From: HK1 sp965204915
Lineage (GTDB): Bacteria > Pseudomonadota > Gammaproteobacteria > HK1
Length of the DNA stretch: 64,000 bases
Direction of reading: 5' to 3'
NCBI GenBank assembly: GCA_965204915.1
Contig: OZ242023.1
Coordinates: 1,178,001 to 1,242,000 of the forward strand
This document shows positions 52,006 through 59,452 of the stretch, one piece after another; the stretch's first letter is position 1, and every line of letters starts with the position of its first letter. Under the pieces are notes generated by a model. The model ran no database searches and was not told the DNA's origin. It saw nothing but the letters and a program-made list of their open reading frames with translations. The position numbers and the translations under genes are program-made.

Positions 52006-52542
52006 ATGACCCTGCGGGTGCTCGATCCGACTTGGGAGGAGAGCGCGGCCGGCTTTGCCCTCGCGCCCCGGCTGCCGGGGCTCGAAGGCAGCACGGTGGG
52101 CATCCTCTCCAACGGCAAGAAGGGGACCGCCCCCTTCTTCGCCCACCTTGCCAGGCTCCTCGGCGACCGCCACGGGGTCGCGAAGGTGGTGCTGCGGGTC
52201 AAGCGCAGCTTCAGCGCGCCCGCGGAGCGCGCGCTCATGGACGAGGCGGCGCAGTGGAGCGCGGCGATCGCGGGTGTGGGGGACTGAGGAAGCTGCTCGT
52301 CGTGCAGTCTGCATGACGCGATTCTGGCCGAACGCCGAGGAGTCCCCGCAATCGGGATCATGACGGATCGGTTCGTGACCGCCGCACAGGAGATGCGGCG
52401 GGTGCTCGGGGCGCCCGACTACCCCTTCGCGGTGGTCGCGCACCCCATCAGCAGCGCGTCGAACGAGGCGCTCGAACGGCAGGCGGAGGCGGCCCTCGAA
52501 CAGGGGCTGCCCTTCCTGCTCGGCGCCGGCAATTCCCGCTGA
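52006..52542 (+). CDS. UGSC-family selenoprotein with in-frame UGA (selenocysteine)
   Basis: The start ATG follows AAGGAGGATGACGGG. The first part (MTLRVLDPTWEESAAGF, VGILSNGKKGT, VAGVGD-like AGVGD) ends at a TGA at 52285-52287. Translation past it in the same frame gives GSCSSCSLHDAILAERRGVPAIG and ends TDRFVTAAQEMRRVLGAPDYPFAVVAHPISS, the rest of the family. The UGA falls exactly at the position of the family's U-G-S-C motif, so it encodes selenocysteine at residue 94 of about 178. A hairpin of the SECIS type lies 10 nt after the UGA. A standard gene finder would report two broken pieces. Function of the family is not established; the UGSC motif suggests redox chemistry. Divergent from the sulfatase gene. 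Confidence 0.85.
52298..52318 (+). promoter_or_regulatory. Bacterial SECIS-like hairpin downstream of the UGA
   Basis: CGTCGTGCA (52298-52306) pairs with TGCATGACG (52310-52318) over nine base pairs including one G-U, closing a GTC loop. The loop lies about 20 nt after the UGA at 52285-52287, within the range used by bacterial SelB-dependent SECIS elements, and carries a G in the apical loop. Confidence 0.7.
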
Positions 52543-52781
52543 TCCCGAAAACATCCATTGAATCGCCACGACCGGACGCTCGATCCGCGGAAAAGGCTAC
52601 GAAACCCAGATGACACGACCCTGTCCGGAACGTTGGCGGGAATTGCCGGCCCGGCCTGCGGACCCGTCGAGGAAACCCCGGAGGCCCGTATGATCCGGTT
52701 CTTCCGGGACGGGACTTCGACGCGGGAGCCCTCCCATCCTCGTGCCTCACACTCCCATGCCTCTGCAAGCGGGTATGCGCC
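52543..52781. other. Intergenic, no gene seen
   Basis: This moderately GC-rich spacer lies between the selenoprotein and HAD genes. No hairpin or repeat of note was recognised. CTCCCATCCTCGTGCCTC and CTCCCATGCCTC are similar short blocks near 52732-52762. Confidence 0.35.
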
Positions 52782-53543
52782 GTGATTCGCGCGATCACCT
52801 TCGATCTCTGGGATACCGTCATCCACGACGATTCGGACGAGCCGAAGCGCGCCGCGGCCGGGCTGCCCCCGAAGCGGGAGGCACGCCGGGCGCTGGTGCG
52901 CGAGGCGCTCGCCGCCCACGTCCCGGTGGCGGCGGAGATCGTCGATGCCGCGTACGACGCCGCCGACGCCGCGTTCACCAAGGTCTGGCACGAGCAACAC
53001 GTGACCTGGACGGTCACGGATCGGCTCTCGGTGGTGCTCGGCGGGCTCGGCCGGGAGCTTCCCGGGGAGGCCCTGGCCGGCGTCGTCGCCCGGATCGAGG
53101 AGATGGAGCTCGACGTCATGCCGGACCCGGTGCCCGGGATCGGCGAGGCCATCGAGACCCTCGCCGCCCGCTATCCCCTCGCGGTCGTCTCCGACGCGAT
53201 CCACTCCCCGGGGCGCTGCCTGCGCGAATGGCTGAAGCGCCATCGCCTGCTCCACCACTTCGGCGCCTTCGCGTTCTCCGACGAGGTCGGGCGCTCGAAG
53301 CCGCATCCGGACATGTTCATGCGAGCCGCGGCGGGGCTGGGGGTCGAGGTGGGCGAGATGCTCCACGTCGGCGACCGGGAGCACAACGACGTGCGCGGCC
53401 CGCACGCGTTCGGCATGAAGGCGATCCTGTTCACCGCCACCCGCGACCGCGACCGGGCCGGCAGCACCGCGGACGCGGTCTGCGAGCGCGCCGCGGACCT
53501 CCCGGCAGCGGTGGAACGTCTCGCCGGCGCGGCCGGTCGGTAG
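52782..53543 (+). CDS. HAD-superfamily hydrolase
   Basis: The 253-residue product starts with GTG directly before IRAITFDLWDTVIHDD, motif I (DxWDT, Asp nucleophile with Trp-Asp in place of the more usual Gly-Thr). A helical cap domain follows. LAVVSDAIHSPGR is motif II-like, FSDEVGRSKPHPDMF provides the motif III Lys and MLHVGDREHNDVRGPHAFG motif IV. It is likely a small-molecule phosphatase or dehalogenase-like enzyme. Substrate is unknown. Confidence 0.88.
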   Translation: MIRAITFDLWDTVIHDDSDEPKRAAAGLPPKREARRALVREALAAHVPVAAEIVDAAYDAADAAFTKVWHEQHVTWTVTDRLSVVLGGLGRELPGEALAGVVARIEEMELDVMPDPVPGIGEAIETLAARYPLAVVSDAIHSPGRCLREWLKRHRLLHHFGAFAFSDEVGRSKPHPDMFMRAAAGLGVEVGEMLHVGDREHNDVRGPHAFGMKAILFTATRDRDRAGSTADAVCERAADLPAAVERLAGAAGR

Positions 53544-53640
53544 CGTATCCGATGGCAGCGCCACATCTTCCCGGGATCGGCGGGTACCGCTACGGCGGGC
53601 GGGAGAGCCCCGTTACCGGCGGCGACGACGGCCGTTCCTT

Positions 53641-53926
53641 ATCCGTGAAATCTTCGACAAAACGACGAAGATTCGTCCGCCGACCGGCGATTGGTTCCGT
53701 GACGTCGGATCCCTGGGAGCACGGGCGTCTCTGGATTCCCGCTTTCGCGGGAATGACAGCTGAGAGGCGCCCTTGGGAGCGCGGGCGTCCCGCCCGCAAG
53801 CGCGGACCGGAGGTCCGCCGCCGGAGGTCCGCCACATGGCAATGCGGGCGGGACGCCCGCGTCCGTCAGGACGCGCCGATCCCAGGTTCATGACAGGCGC
53901 TTGGTTCCGGCTCCGACGGGTTGGGG
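53641..53926 (+). repeat. Dispersed intergenic repeat family R, copy d
   Basis: This copy starts ATCCGTGAAATCTTCGACAAA and ends CGACGGGTTGGGGG, 8 bp before the ATG of the amidotransferase gene. The inner arms GGGAGCGCGGGCGTCCCGCC and GCGGGCGGGACGCCCGCGTC are present. A fragment of the MITE-like core lies inside it at 53732-53757. Confidence 0.75.
53732..53757. repeat. Core fragment of the MITE-like palindrome inside repeat copy d
   Basis: TGGATTCCCGCTTTCGCGGG followed by AATGAC is the same palindromic core as in the elements at 2607 and 42423. The terminal inverted repeats are absent. It interrupts copy d, so it arrived later. Confidence 0.65.
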
Positions 53927-53933
53927 GCGTTCG

Positions 53934-54791
53934 ATGGCGGCATTGCGTTTCCTGGTGATCGACGGATACCGCCGGAGCGGGCGCGAGGGCCTGGCCGCGG
54001 CCGGCGCGACCACCGCCGGGAAGCTCTACGAACGCATGTTGCTCGGCTGCCGCTCCGACGCCTCGGTCGACGTCCTCTACCCCGCGGACCCCGGCAACGC
54101 CCTGCCCCGGGGAGCCGCCCTCTCCGCCTACGACGGCATCGCCTGGACCGGCTCCAGCCTCACCGTCTACGACTTCGACGATCCGGCGGTGCGCCCCCAG
54201 ATCGAGCTGGCCCGGGCCGCGTTCGAGGCGGGGATCCCGAGCTTCGGGAGCTGCTGGGCGGCCCAGATCGCGGTGGTGGCGGCGGGGGGGCGGTGCGCGG
54301 CGAACCCGCGCGGGCGGGAGATGGGCATCGCGCGCAAGATCGCGCTGACCGGCGACGGCCGCGCCCATCCCCTCTACGTCGGGAAGCCCCGGGTGTTCGA
54401 CGCCTTCATCTCCCACGAGGACGAGATCACCCACCTTCCCCCCGGCGCGCTGAACCTCGCGGGCAACGCCTTCTCCCACGTGCAGGCGGTGTGCGTGACC
54501 CACAAGGGCGGCGAGTTCTGGGCGGTGCAGTACCATCCCGAGTACGACCTCCACGAGCTCGCCCGGCTGACCTTCGCCCGGACGGATCGCCTCGTGGCGA
54601 TGGGGTTCTTCGCCGACGCCGAGGCGGCCCGCGACTACGTGAACAAGCTCGAGACCCTGCACCAGGACCCGTCGAGGCGCGACCTCGCATGGCTGCTCGG
54701 CATCGACGACGACGTGATGAACGAAGACGTGCGGCAGGTGGAGGTGCGGAACTGGATCGACCACCTGGTGCTGCCGCGCAAGCGGGCATGA
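53934..54791 (+). CDS. Class I glutamine amidotransferase (GuaA-type GATase domain)
   Basis: The product has 285 residues. The nucleophile elbow is FGSCWAAQIAVVAAGG (Cys), with the His-x-Glu of AVQYHPEYDLHELA. The start at 53934 gives MAALRFLVIDGYRRSGREGL, immediately the first strand of the domain. After the domain a helical tail (DAEAARDYVNKLETLHQDP) follows. Stand-alone members of this group act as glutamine or gamma-glutamyl hydrolases or supply ammonia to an unlinked synthetase. No synthetase gene is adjacent. Confidence 0.88.
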   Translation: MAALRFLVIDGYRRSGREGLAAAGATTAGKLYERMLLGCRSDASVDVLYPADPGNALPRGAALSAYDGIAWTGSSLTVYDFDDPAVRPQIELARAAFEAGIPSFGSCWAAQIAVVAAGGRCAANPRGREMGIARKIALTGDGRAHPLYVGKPRVFDAFISHEDEITHLPPGALNLAGNAFSHVQAVCVTHKGGEFWAVQYHPEYDLHELARLTFARTDRLVAMGFFADAEAARDYVNKLETLHQDPSRRDLAWLLGIDDDVMNEDVRQVEVRNWIDHLVLPRKRA

Positions 54792-54825
54792 GCGGGCATG
54801 AGCGGGTGCCTCCACGGCCCTCCGC

Positions 54826-55100
54826 GAATACCACCGAAGTCGGCACATGGCGCACGAAGGAGAGGGCTCGGACGTGGGCGGCGTCCATCCGATGAACGAC
54901 CATCGGAAGCCCTCCGCAAGTTCCACGAAGTCGGCACATGACGCACGAAGGAGAGGATCGGACGTGGACGGCGTCCACCCGATGAACGACCATCGGAAGC
55001 CCTCCGCGAGCTCCACCGAAGTCGGCACATGACGCACGAGGGAGGGGGTCGGACATGGGCGGCATCCACCCGATGAACGACCATCGGAAGCCCTCCGCCG
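54826..55100. repeat. 91-bp tandem repeat, three copies, upstream of the MoxR gene
   Basis: The marker CGAAGTCGGCACATG begins at 54835, 54926 and 55017, giving an exact 91-bp period. Each unit also contains GCACGAAGGAGAGG-like, CCGATGAACGACCATCGG and AAGCCCTCCGC. The period is not a multiple of three and no frame stays open through it, so it is not coding. CCGATGAACGACCATCGG is itself nearly palindromic. The array fills the gap before the MoxR gene. Confidence 0.9.
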
Positions 55101-55140
55101 CCCGGCCGCCCGGCACCGGAGATGACACCGGAAGACGACG

Positions 55141-55992
55141 ATGAACGACGGCAGGTTCAACGGCACCGACCGCTACGTGGCCACCGGCGACCTTGCGGTG
55201 GCGGTCAACGCGGCGGTGACCCTGGGACGGCCGCTGCTCGTCAAGGGCGAGCCCGGCACCGGGAAGACCATGCTCGCGGTGGAGATCGCGCGGGCGCTGG
55301 GCCGGCCGCTGATCGAGTGGCACGTCAAGTCCACCACCAAGGCGCAGCAGGGCCTGTACGAGTACGACGCGGTGGCCCGGCTGCGGGATTCGCAGCTCGG
55401 CGACGCCCGCGTCCACGACGTCGCCAACTACATCCTGCGCGGCAAGCTGTGGGAGGCGTTCGCGTCCGACGTCCGGCCGGTGCTGCTCATCGACGAGATC
55501 GACAAGGCGGACGTCGAGTTCCCCAACGACCTCCTGCTGGAGCTCGACCGCATGGAGTTCTTCGTCTACGAGACGAAGGAGACGGTGCGCGCCGCCACCC
55601 GCCCCATCGTGATCATCACCAGCAACAACGAGAAGGAGCTGCCCGATGCCTTCCTCCGGCGCTGCTTCTTCCACTACATCCGCTTCCCCGACGCCGACAC
55701 CATGCGCGAGATCGTCGACGTCCACCATCCGAAGCTGAAGAAGCACCTCCTGGAGCGAGCGCTCCAGGTGTTCTTCGACCTGCGGGAGGTTCCGGGACTG
55801 AAGAAGAAGCCCTCGACCTCCGAGCTGCTCGACTGGATCAAGCTGCTCGTGGCCGAGGACATACCCCCCGAGGCCCTGCGCAGCGACGATCGCAAGACCG
55901 CGATCCCGCCGCTCTACGGCGCCCTGCTGAAGAACGAGCAGGACGTCCACCTGCTGGAACAGCTCCTGTTCCTCGACCGGCGCCGGGGCTGA
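55141..55992 (+). CDS. MoxR-family AAA+ ATPase (CoxD-like)
   Basis: This 283-residue chaperone-type AAA+ ATPase shows Walker A LVKGEPGTGKTMLAVEIA, Walker B PVLLIDEIDKADVEFPNDLL and the sensor segment IVIITSNNEKELPDAFLRRC. MoxR proteins work with von Willebrand A proteins to insert cofactors or activate enzymes; the CoxD/CoxE pair matures the molybdenum-copper site of CO dehydrogenase and is found near other molybdenum hydroxylases. Its CoxE-like partner follows at 56066. Molybdenum hydroxylases are present at both 0-2.5 and 14-17 kb. Confidence 0.92.
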   Translation: MNDGRFNGTDRYVATGDLAVAVNAAVTLGRPLLVKGEPGTGKTMLAVEIARALGRPLIEWHVKSTTKAQQGLYEYDAVARLRDSQLGDARVHDVANYILRGKLWEAFASDVRPVLLIDEIDKADVEFPNDLLLELDRMEFFVYETKETVRAATRPIVIITSNNEKELPDAFLRRCFFHYIRFPDADTMREIVDVHHPKLKKHLLERALQVFFDLREVPGLKKKPSTSELLDWIKLLVAEDIPPEALRSDDRKTAIPPLYGALLKNEQDVHLLEQLLFLDRRRG

Positions 55993-56065
55993 CGCGGGCC
56001 GCCGGCCACCCGGGCCTCCCACCGGTTCCGGAGCGCATCCCACCGATTCACCAAGCGAGGGTGCG

Positions 56066-57241
56066 ATGCTCGTCGATTTCTTCCTCAAGCTGCGCGAGGC
56101 GGGCGTTCCCGTCTCGATCACCGAGTACCTCGCCCTCCTCGACGCCCTCGACCACGACGTCTGCGGGTTCGAGGTCGAGGACTTCTACTTCCTCGCCCGC
56201 GCCGCCTTGGTCAAGGACGAGCGCCACTTCGACCGCTTCGATCTCGTGTTCGGCGCGCACTTCAAGGGCGTGGAGTCGCGCTTCGAGGCGATGGCCGGGG
56301 AGATCCCGCTCGAATGGCTGCGCAAGCTCGCCGAGCGCACCCTCTCGGAGGAGGAGAAGGCGCTGGTGGCGTCCCTCGGCGGCTGGGACAAGCTGATGGA
56401 AACCTTGCGCCGGCGGCTCGAGGAGCAGCGCAAGCGCCACCAGGGCGGCAGCAAGTGGATCGGCACCGCCGGCACCTCTCCGTTCGGGGCATACGGCTAC
56501 AACCCCGAAGGGGTGCGCATCGGCCAGGACGGCTCGCGCCACCGCCGCGCCGTCAAGGTCTGGGATCGGCGCGAGTACCGCGACTTCGACGACACGCGCG
56601 CACTGGGCACCCGCGGCTTCAAGGTGGCGCTGCGCCGCCTGCGGCGCTTCGCGCGCGAAGGGGCGGCCGAGGAGCTCGACCTGGACGGCACCATCCGTTC
56701 CACCGCGCGCAACGCGGGGCTGCTGGACGTGCGCATGGTCCCGGAGCGGCGCAACGCGGTGAAGGTGCTGCTCTTCCTCGACGCCGGGGGCTCGATGAAC
56801 GACCACGTCCGCGTCTGCGAGGAGCTGTTCTCGGCGGCGCGCGGCGAGTTCCGGCACCTGGAGCATTTCTACTTCCACAACTGCCTCTACGAATCGGTGT
56901 GGCGGGACAACCGCCGCCGGCACGCCCGGCGCACCCCCACCGTCGAGGTGCTGCGCACCTGTGGCCGCGACTACAAGGCCGTCTTCGTCGGGGACGCGAC
57001 GATGAGCCCCTACGAGATCGTCTACCCCGGCGGCAGCGTCGAGCACTGGAACGAGGAATCCGGCGCGGTGTGGATGGGGCGCGTGCTCGCGCACTACGAG
57101 CGCGCGATCTGGCTCAACCCGGAGCCCGTACGGCGCTGGGAGACCACCCCTTCGATCGGGATCCTGCGCGAGCTCATGGACGGCAGGATGTTCCCCCTCA
57201 CCGCGGAGGGCATCGAGCGCGGGATCCGGGCGCTCCGGTGA
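56066..57241 (+). CDS. CoxE-like von Willebrand factor A domain protein
   Basis: This 391-residue partner of the MoxR ATPase starts at 56066 after AAGCGAGGGTGCG. The N-terminal part (LVDFFLKLREAGVPVSITEYLALLDAL) is typical of CoxE-like proteins. The VWA domain begins NAVKVLLFLDAGGSMNDHVRVCEELF, a MIDAS-like site with DxGGS rather than DxSxS. FFHNCLYESVW and VFVGDATMSPYEI continue the domain. The pair acts in the cytoplasm in activation of a metal enzyme; the target is not adjacent. Confidence 0.9.
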   Translation: MLVDFFLKLREAGVPVSITEYLALLDALDHDVCGFEVEDFYFLARAALVKDERHFDRFDLVFGAHFKGVESRFEAMAGEIPLEWLRKLAERTLSEEEKALVASLGGWDKLMETLRRRLEEQRKRHQGGSKWIGTAGTSPFGAYGYNPEGVRIGQDGSRHRRAVKVWDRREYRDFDDTRALGTRGFKVALRRLRRFAREGAAEELDLDGTIRSTARNAGLLDVRMVPERRNAVKVLLFLDAGGSMNDHVRVCEELFSAARGEFRHLEHFYFHNCLYESVWRDNRRRHARRTPTVEVLRTCGRDYKAVFVGDATMSPYEIVYPGGSVEHWNEESGAVWMGRVLAHYERAIWLNPEPVRRWETTPSIGILRELMDGRMFPLTAEGIERGIRALR

Positions 57242-57289
57242 GGGCGGAGGCACAATGCGCCGACCCGCGCGGGACGGGACGGTGGGAGC

Positions 57290-57470
57290 GTGTTCGGCTG
57301 GAGGCAGTACTTCGGGATGTTCGAAGCGCCGCCCCGTCCCTGCGGCGGTATCGTGATCAGGGCGCGCGACCGAAGGCCGTACTTCTGGATGCTCGAAGCG
57401 CCGCCCGGAGGGGATCCGACCGATCCAGGTGGAAGTGTCGTCGGCTGGAGGCCGTACTTCGGGATGGCGC
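57290..57470 (+). repeat. Three degenerate copies of a 30-40-bp unit before the oxidase gene
   Basis: The unit GGCTGGAGGC(A/C)GTACTTC, GGGATG and CGAAGCGCCGCCC occurs at about 57297, 57372 (as CCGAAGGCCGTACTTCTGGATG) and 57444. The last copy contains the ATG at 57464 used to start the oxidase, so start-proximal sequence has been copied upstream. Spacing is about 72-75 bp. Confidence 0.65.
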
Positions 57471-58663
57471 GGCTGGATCACATCCAATGTAGCGAGGACG
57501 CCCGGCGGGCGGCCCGGCGGCGGCTGCCGCGGATGCTGTTCGACTTCATCGACGGCGGCGCCGGCGAGGAGCGGGCCGTCCGCCGCAACCGCGAGGCGCT
57601 GGGCCGGATCGCGCTGCTGCCGCGGGCGCTGGTGGACGTCGAGGCGCGGCGCATCGCCTGCGACTTCCTGGGGCGCCGGTGGGATCTGCCGTTCGGCATC
57701 GCGCCGATGGGCCTGTGCGATCTCGCCTGGCCGGGGACGGATCGCGCCTTCGGGGACGCCGCGCGGGACCATTCGATCCCGCACTGCCTCTCGACGGCCG
57801 CCTCCACCTCGATCGAGGACTGCCGCGCCCGTGCCGGGGACAATGCCTGGTTCCAGCTCTACGTGGGCGCACCCGACACCGGCCGGGAGCTCGTGCGGCG
57901 TGCCGGGGACGCCGGCTACGAACATCTCGTCCTCACCATCGACACCCCGATCCTCTCCCGCCGGAGGCGGGAGCTGCGCCGGGGCTTCAAGGCGCCGTTC
58001 CGGCCCGGTCCGTCCCAGCTCCTCGACTTCGCACTGCACCCGCGCTGGTCGCTGGCGACGCTGGCGCACGGTGTGCCCGGGTTCGCGAACAACGCGCCCG
58101 GCGGTGGCGAAACGTCGCGCGTATTCGACCGCTCCCGAAGCCGCGGCGGGGTGGACTGGGCGTTCCTCGATGCGTTGCGCGATCGCTGGCCGCGCCGTCT
58201 CATCGTCAAGGGCGTGCTGTCGCCCGCGGATGCGAGGCGGATCAGGGATGCGGGGGCCGACGCCGTCTACGTCTCCAACCACGGGGGCCGCCAGCTCGAC
58301 AGCGCGCCGGCGGCGATCGACGCCCTGCCCGGCATTCGCCGGGCCGTCGGCCCGGACTATCCCCTGCTGTTCGACAGCGGCTTGCGCGACGGCGAGGACG
58401 TCGTCAAGGCATTCGCGCTCGGCGCGAGCTACGTCATGCTGGGCCGGCCGTTTCTCTACGCCGCCGCGGCGGCCGGGCGGGCCGGGGTGTACCGCCTGAT
58501 CGAACTGCTGGCGGAAGAAGTGCATACGGCACTGGCCCAGATCGGCTGCACCGACGTCGGCGCGCTGGACGAGCGCGTGCTGGCCCGCCGGGACGCCGCT
58601 CCCCCGCCCACCGATCTCGAGCAGGGCGTCGAGTCGCGGGAACGGGGCGGCGGGAAGGACTGA
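57464..58663 (+). CDS. FMN-dependent alpha-hydroxy-acid oxidase/dehydrogenase (LldD-like)
   Basis: The product has 399 residues from the ATG at 57464, which starts the family's N-terminus (ARRRLPRMLFDFIDGGAGEE). FMN and catalytic elements are PFGIAPMGLCDLAWPG, WFQLYVG, LTIDTPILSRRRRELRRGF, LIVKGVLSPADA (Lys), VSNHGGRQLDSAPA (catalytic His in NHGGR) and LLFDSGLRDGEDVVKAFALGA. It oxidises an alpha-hydroxy acid such as lactate, glycolate or mandelate. A longer frame to 57290 runs into the upstream repeats and lacks family support. Confidence 0.92.
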   Translation: MARLDHIQCSEDARRAARRRLPRMLFDFIDGGAGEERAVRRNREALGRIALLPRALVDVEARRIACDFLGRRWDLPFGIAPMGLCDLAWPGTDRAFGDAARDHSIPHCLSTAASTSIEDCRARAGDNAWFQLYVGAPDTGRELVRRAGDAGYEHLVLTIDTPILSRRRRELRRGFKAPFRPGPSQLLDFALHPRWSLATLAHGVPGFANNAPGGGETSRVFDRSRSRGGVDWAFLDALRDRWPRRLIVKGVLSPADARRIRDAGADAVYVSNHGGRQLDSAPAAIDALPGIRRAVGPDYPLLFDSGLRDGEDVVKAFALGASYVMLGRPFLYAAAAAGRAGVYRLIELLAEEVHTALAQIGCTDVGALDERVLARRDAAPPPTDLEQGVESRERGGGKD

Positions 58664-58726
58664 CTTCAGCGCAAGGACCGACTTCAAAGGCGGGAAGATC
58701 CGACATCGGACAGGAGCGATTCGATC

Positions 58727-59080
58727 ATGGCAACCCTCTCTTCACATGTACTCGATGCAGTGAACGGCACGCACGCCGGCGGCGTCCGGGTCGACTGCCA
58801 CCGTATCGGTGACGACGGCCGGGCCGAGCCGGTCTTCAGCGTGGAGAGCGGCGCGGACGGCCGCATCGCCGCCACCGTCGAAGTGGACGGCGCCGACGAG
58901 GGCAGGATCTACGAGCTCCGGTTCCACACCGGCGAGTACTTCGATGGGGAAGGACTCGTCGAGCAGGCCCGGATCATGCCGGTGGTGGTGTTCCGGCTGA
59001 GGCTGCCGGATCCGGACGCCCGCTACCACGTCCCGCTCATCGTCTCCCCGCACGGCTACTCGGTCTGGTGGTCCGGTTGA
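58727..59080 (+). CDS. 5-hydroxyisourate hydrolase-like (transthyretin-related) protein with altered C-terminus
   Basis: This 117-residue protein of the transthyretin-like family hydrolyses 5-hydroxyisourate in urate breakdown. MATLSSHVLDAVNGTHAGGVRV has the catalytic His of SSHVLD. LRFHTGEYF and YHVPLIVSPHGYS are conserved. The family normally ends YRGS; here the end is YSVWWSG. Two bases after the stop a fragment of another gene begins on the opposite strand, so the C-terminus may have been replaced by recombination. Start follows GACAGGAGCGATTCG. A urate pathway role fits a xanthine dehydrogenase-type enzyme elsewhere in the window. Confidence 0.78.
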   Translation: MATLSSHVLDAVNGTHAGGVRVDCHRIGDDGRAEPVFSVESGADGRIAATVEVDGADEGRIYELRFHTGEYFDGEGLVEQARIMPVVVFRLRLPDPDARYHVPLIVSPHGYSVWWSG

Positions 59081-59084
59081 CACC

Positions 59085-59245
59085 GGCCCGGCCGCAGATG
59101 GCGGAGTAGCGAGGGTCCAGGGTGACGTCCTTCAGGTTGTTCAGGCCGGAGAAGATGCCGACCTTGGAGAACTTGCTCACGCCCGTGAGGAAGGTGAACT
59201 TGACGTGCGCGTCGCTGGCCTTGATGGCCGAATAGAGCCCCCGCC
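59085..59245 (-). pseudogene. Fragment of a DUF1703 AAA-ATPase-like gene
   Basis: Minus-strand reading gives LYSAIKASDAHVKFTFLTGV, then SKFSKVGIFSGLNNLKDVTL and DPRYSAICGRAG, closely matching residues 178-222 of the intact protein at 10418-11989. Both ends are missing and no start is present. The reading ends at the edge of the hydroxyisourate hydrolase gene. Confidence 0.85.
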
Positions 59246-59452
59246 TTGGGGAGGGTCAAAGCCGAACCCGGCGAAGAAGACGCTCTCCGCGTACCCGCCC
59301 TTGCCTGTCTGAACGGCCCGTCGTGTTGAAGACCGAGTACCCGCAACGGGAACGGGGAAGCCGTCCGGCGCGAAGACCGGCAACCCGCGTCGTCAGGGCG
59401 CGCGCCTGCGGTACACTCGCGCCAATCTGGGAAACGGCATGGAGATCAGCGC
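59246..59452. other. Spacer, no gene seen
   Basis: A short minus-strand frame here includes GKGGYAESVFFAGFGFDP, which I cannot assign. The last 50 bp before 59453 include GCGGTACACTCGCGCC, a possible part of the promoter of the NYN gene. Confidence 0.3.

Noticed and set aside
52360..52542. A separate 60-codon gene starting at the ATG of 52360
   Set aside because: It is the continuation of the UGSC frame past the UGA; it starts in the middle of a conserved region and lacks a ribosome binding site.
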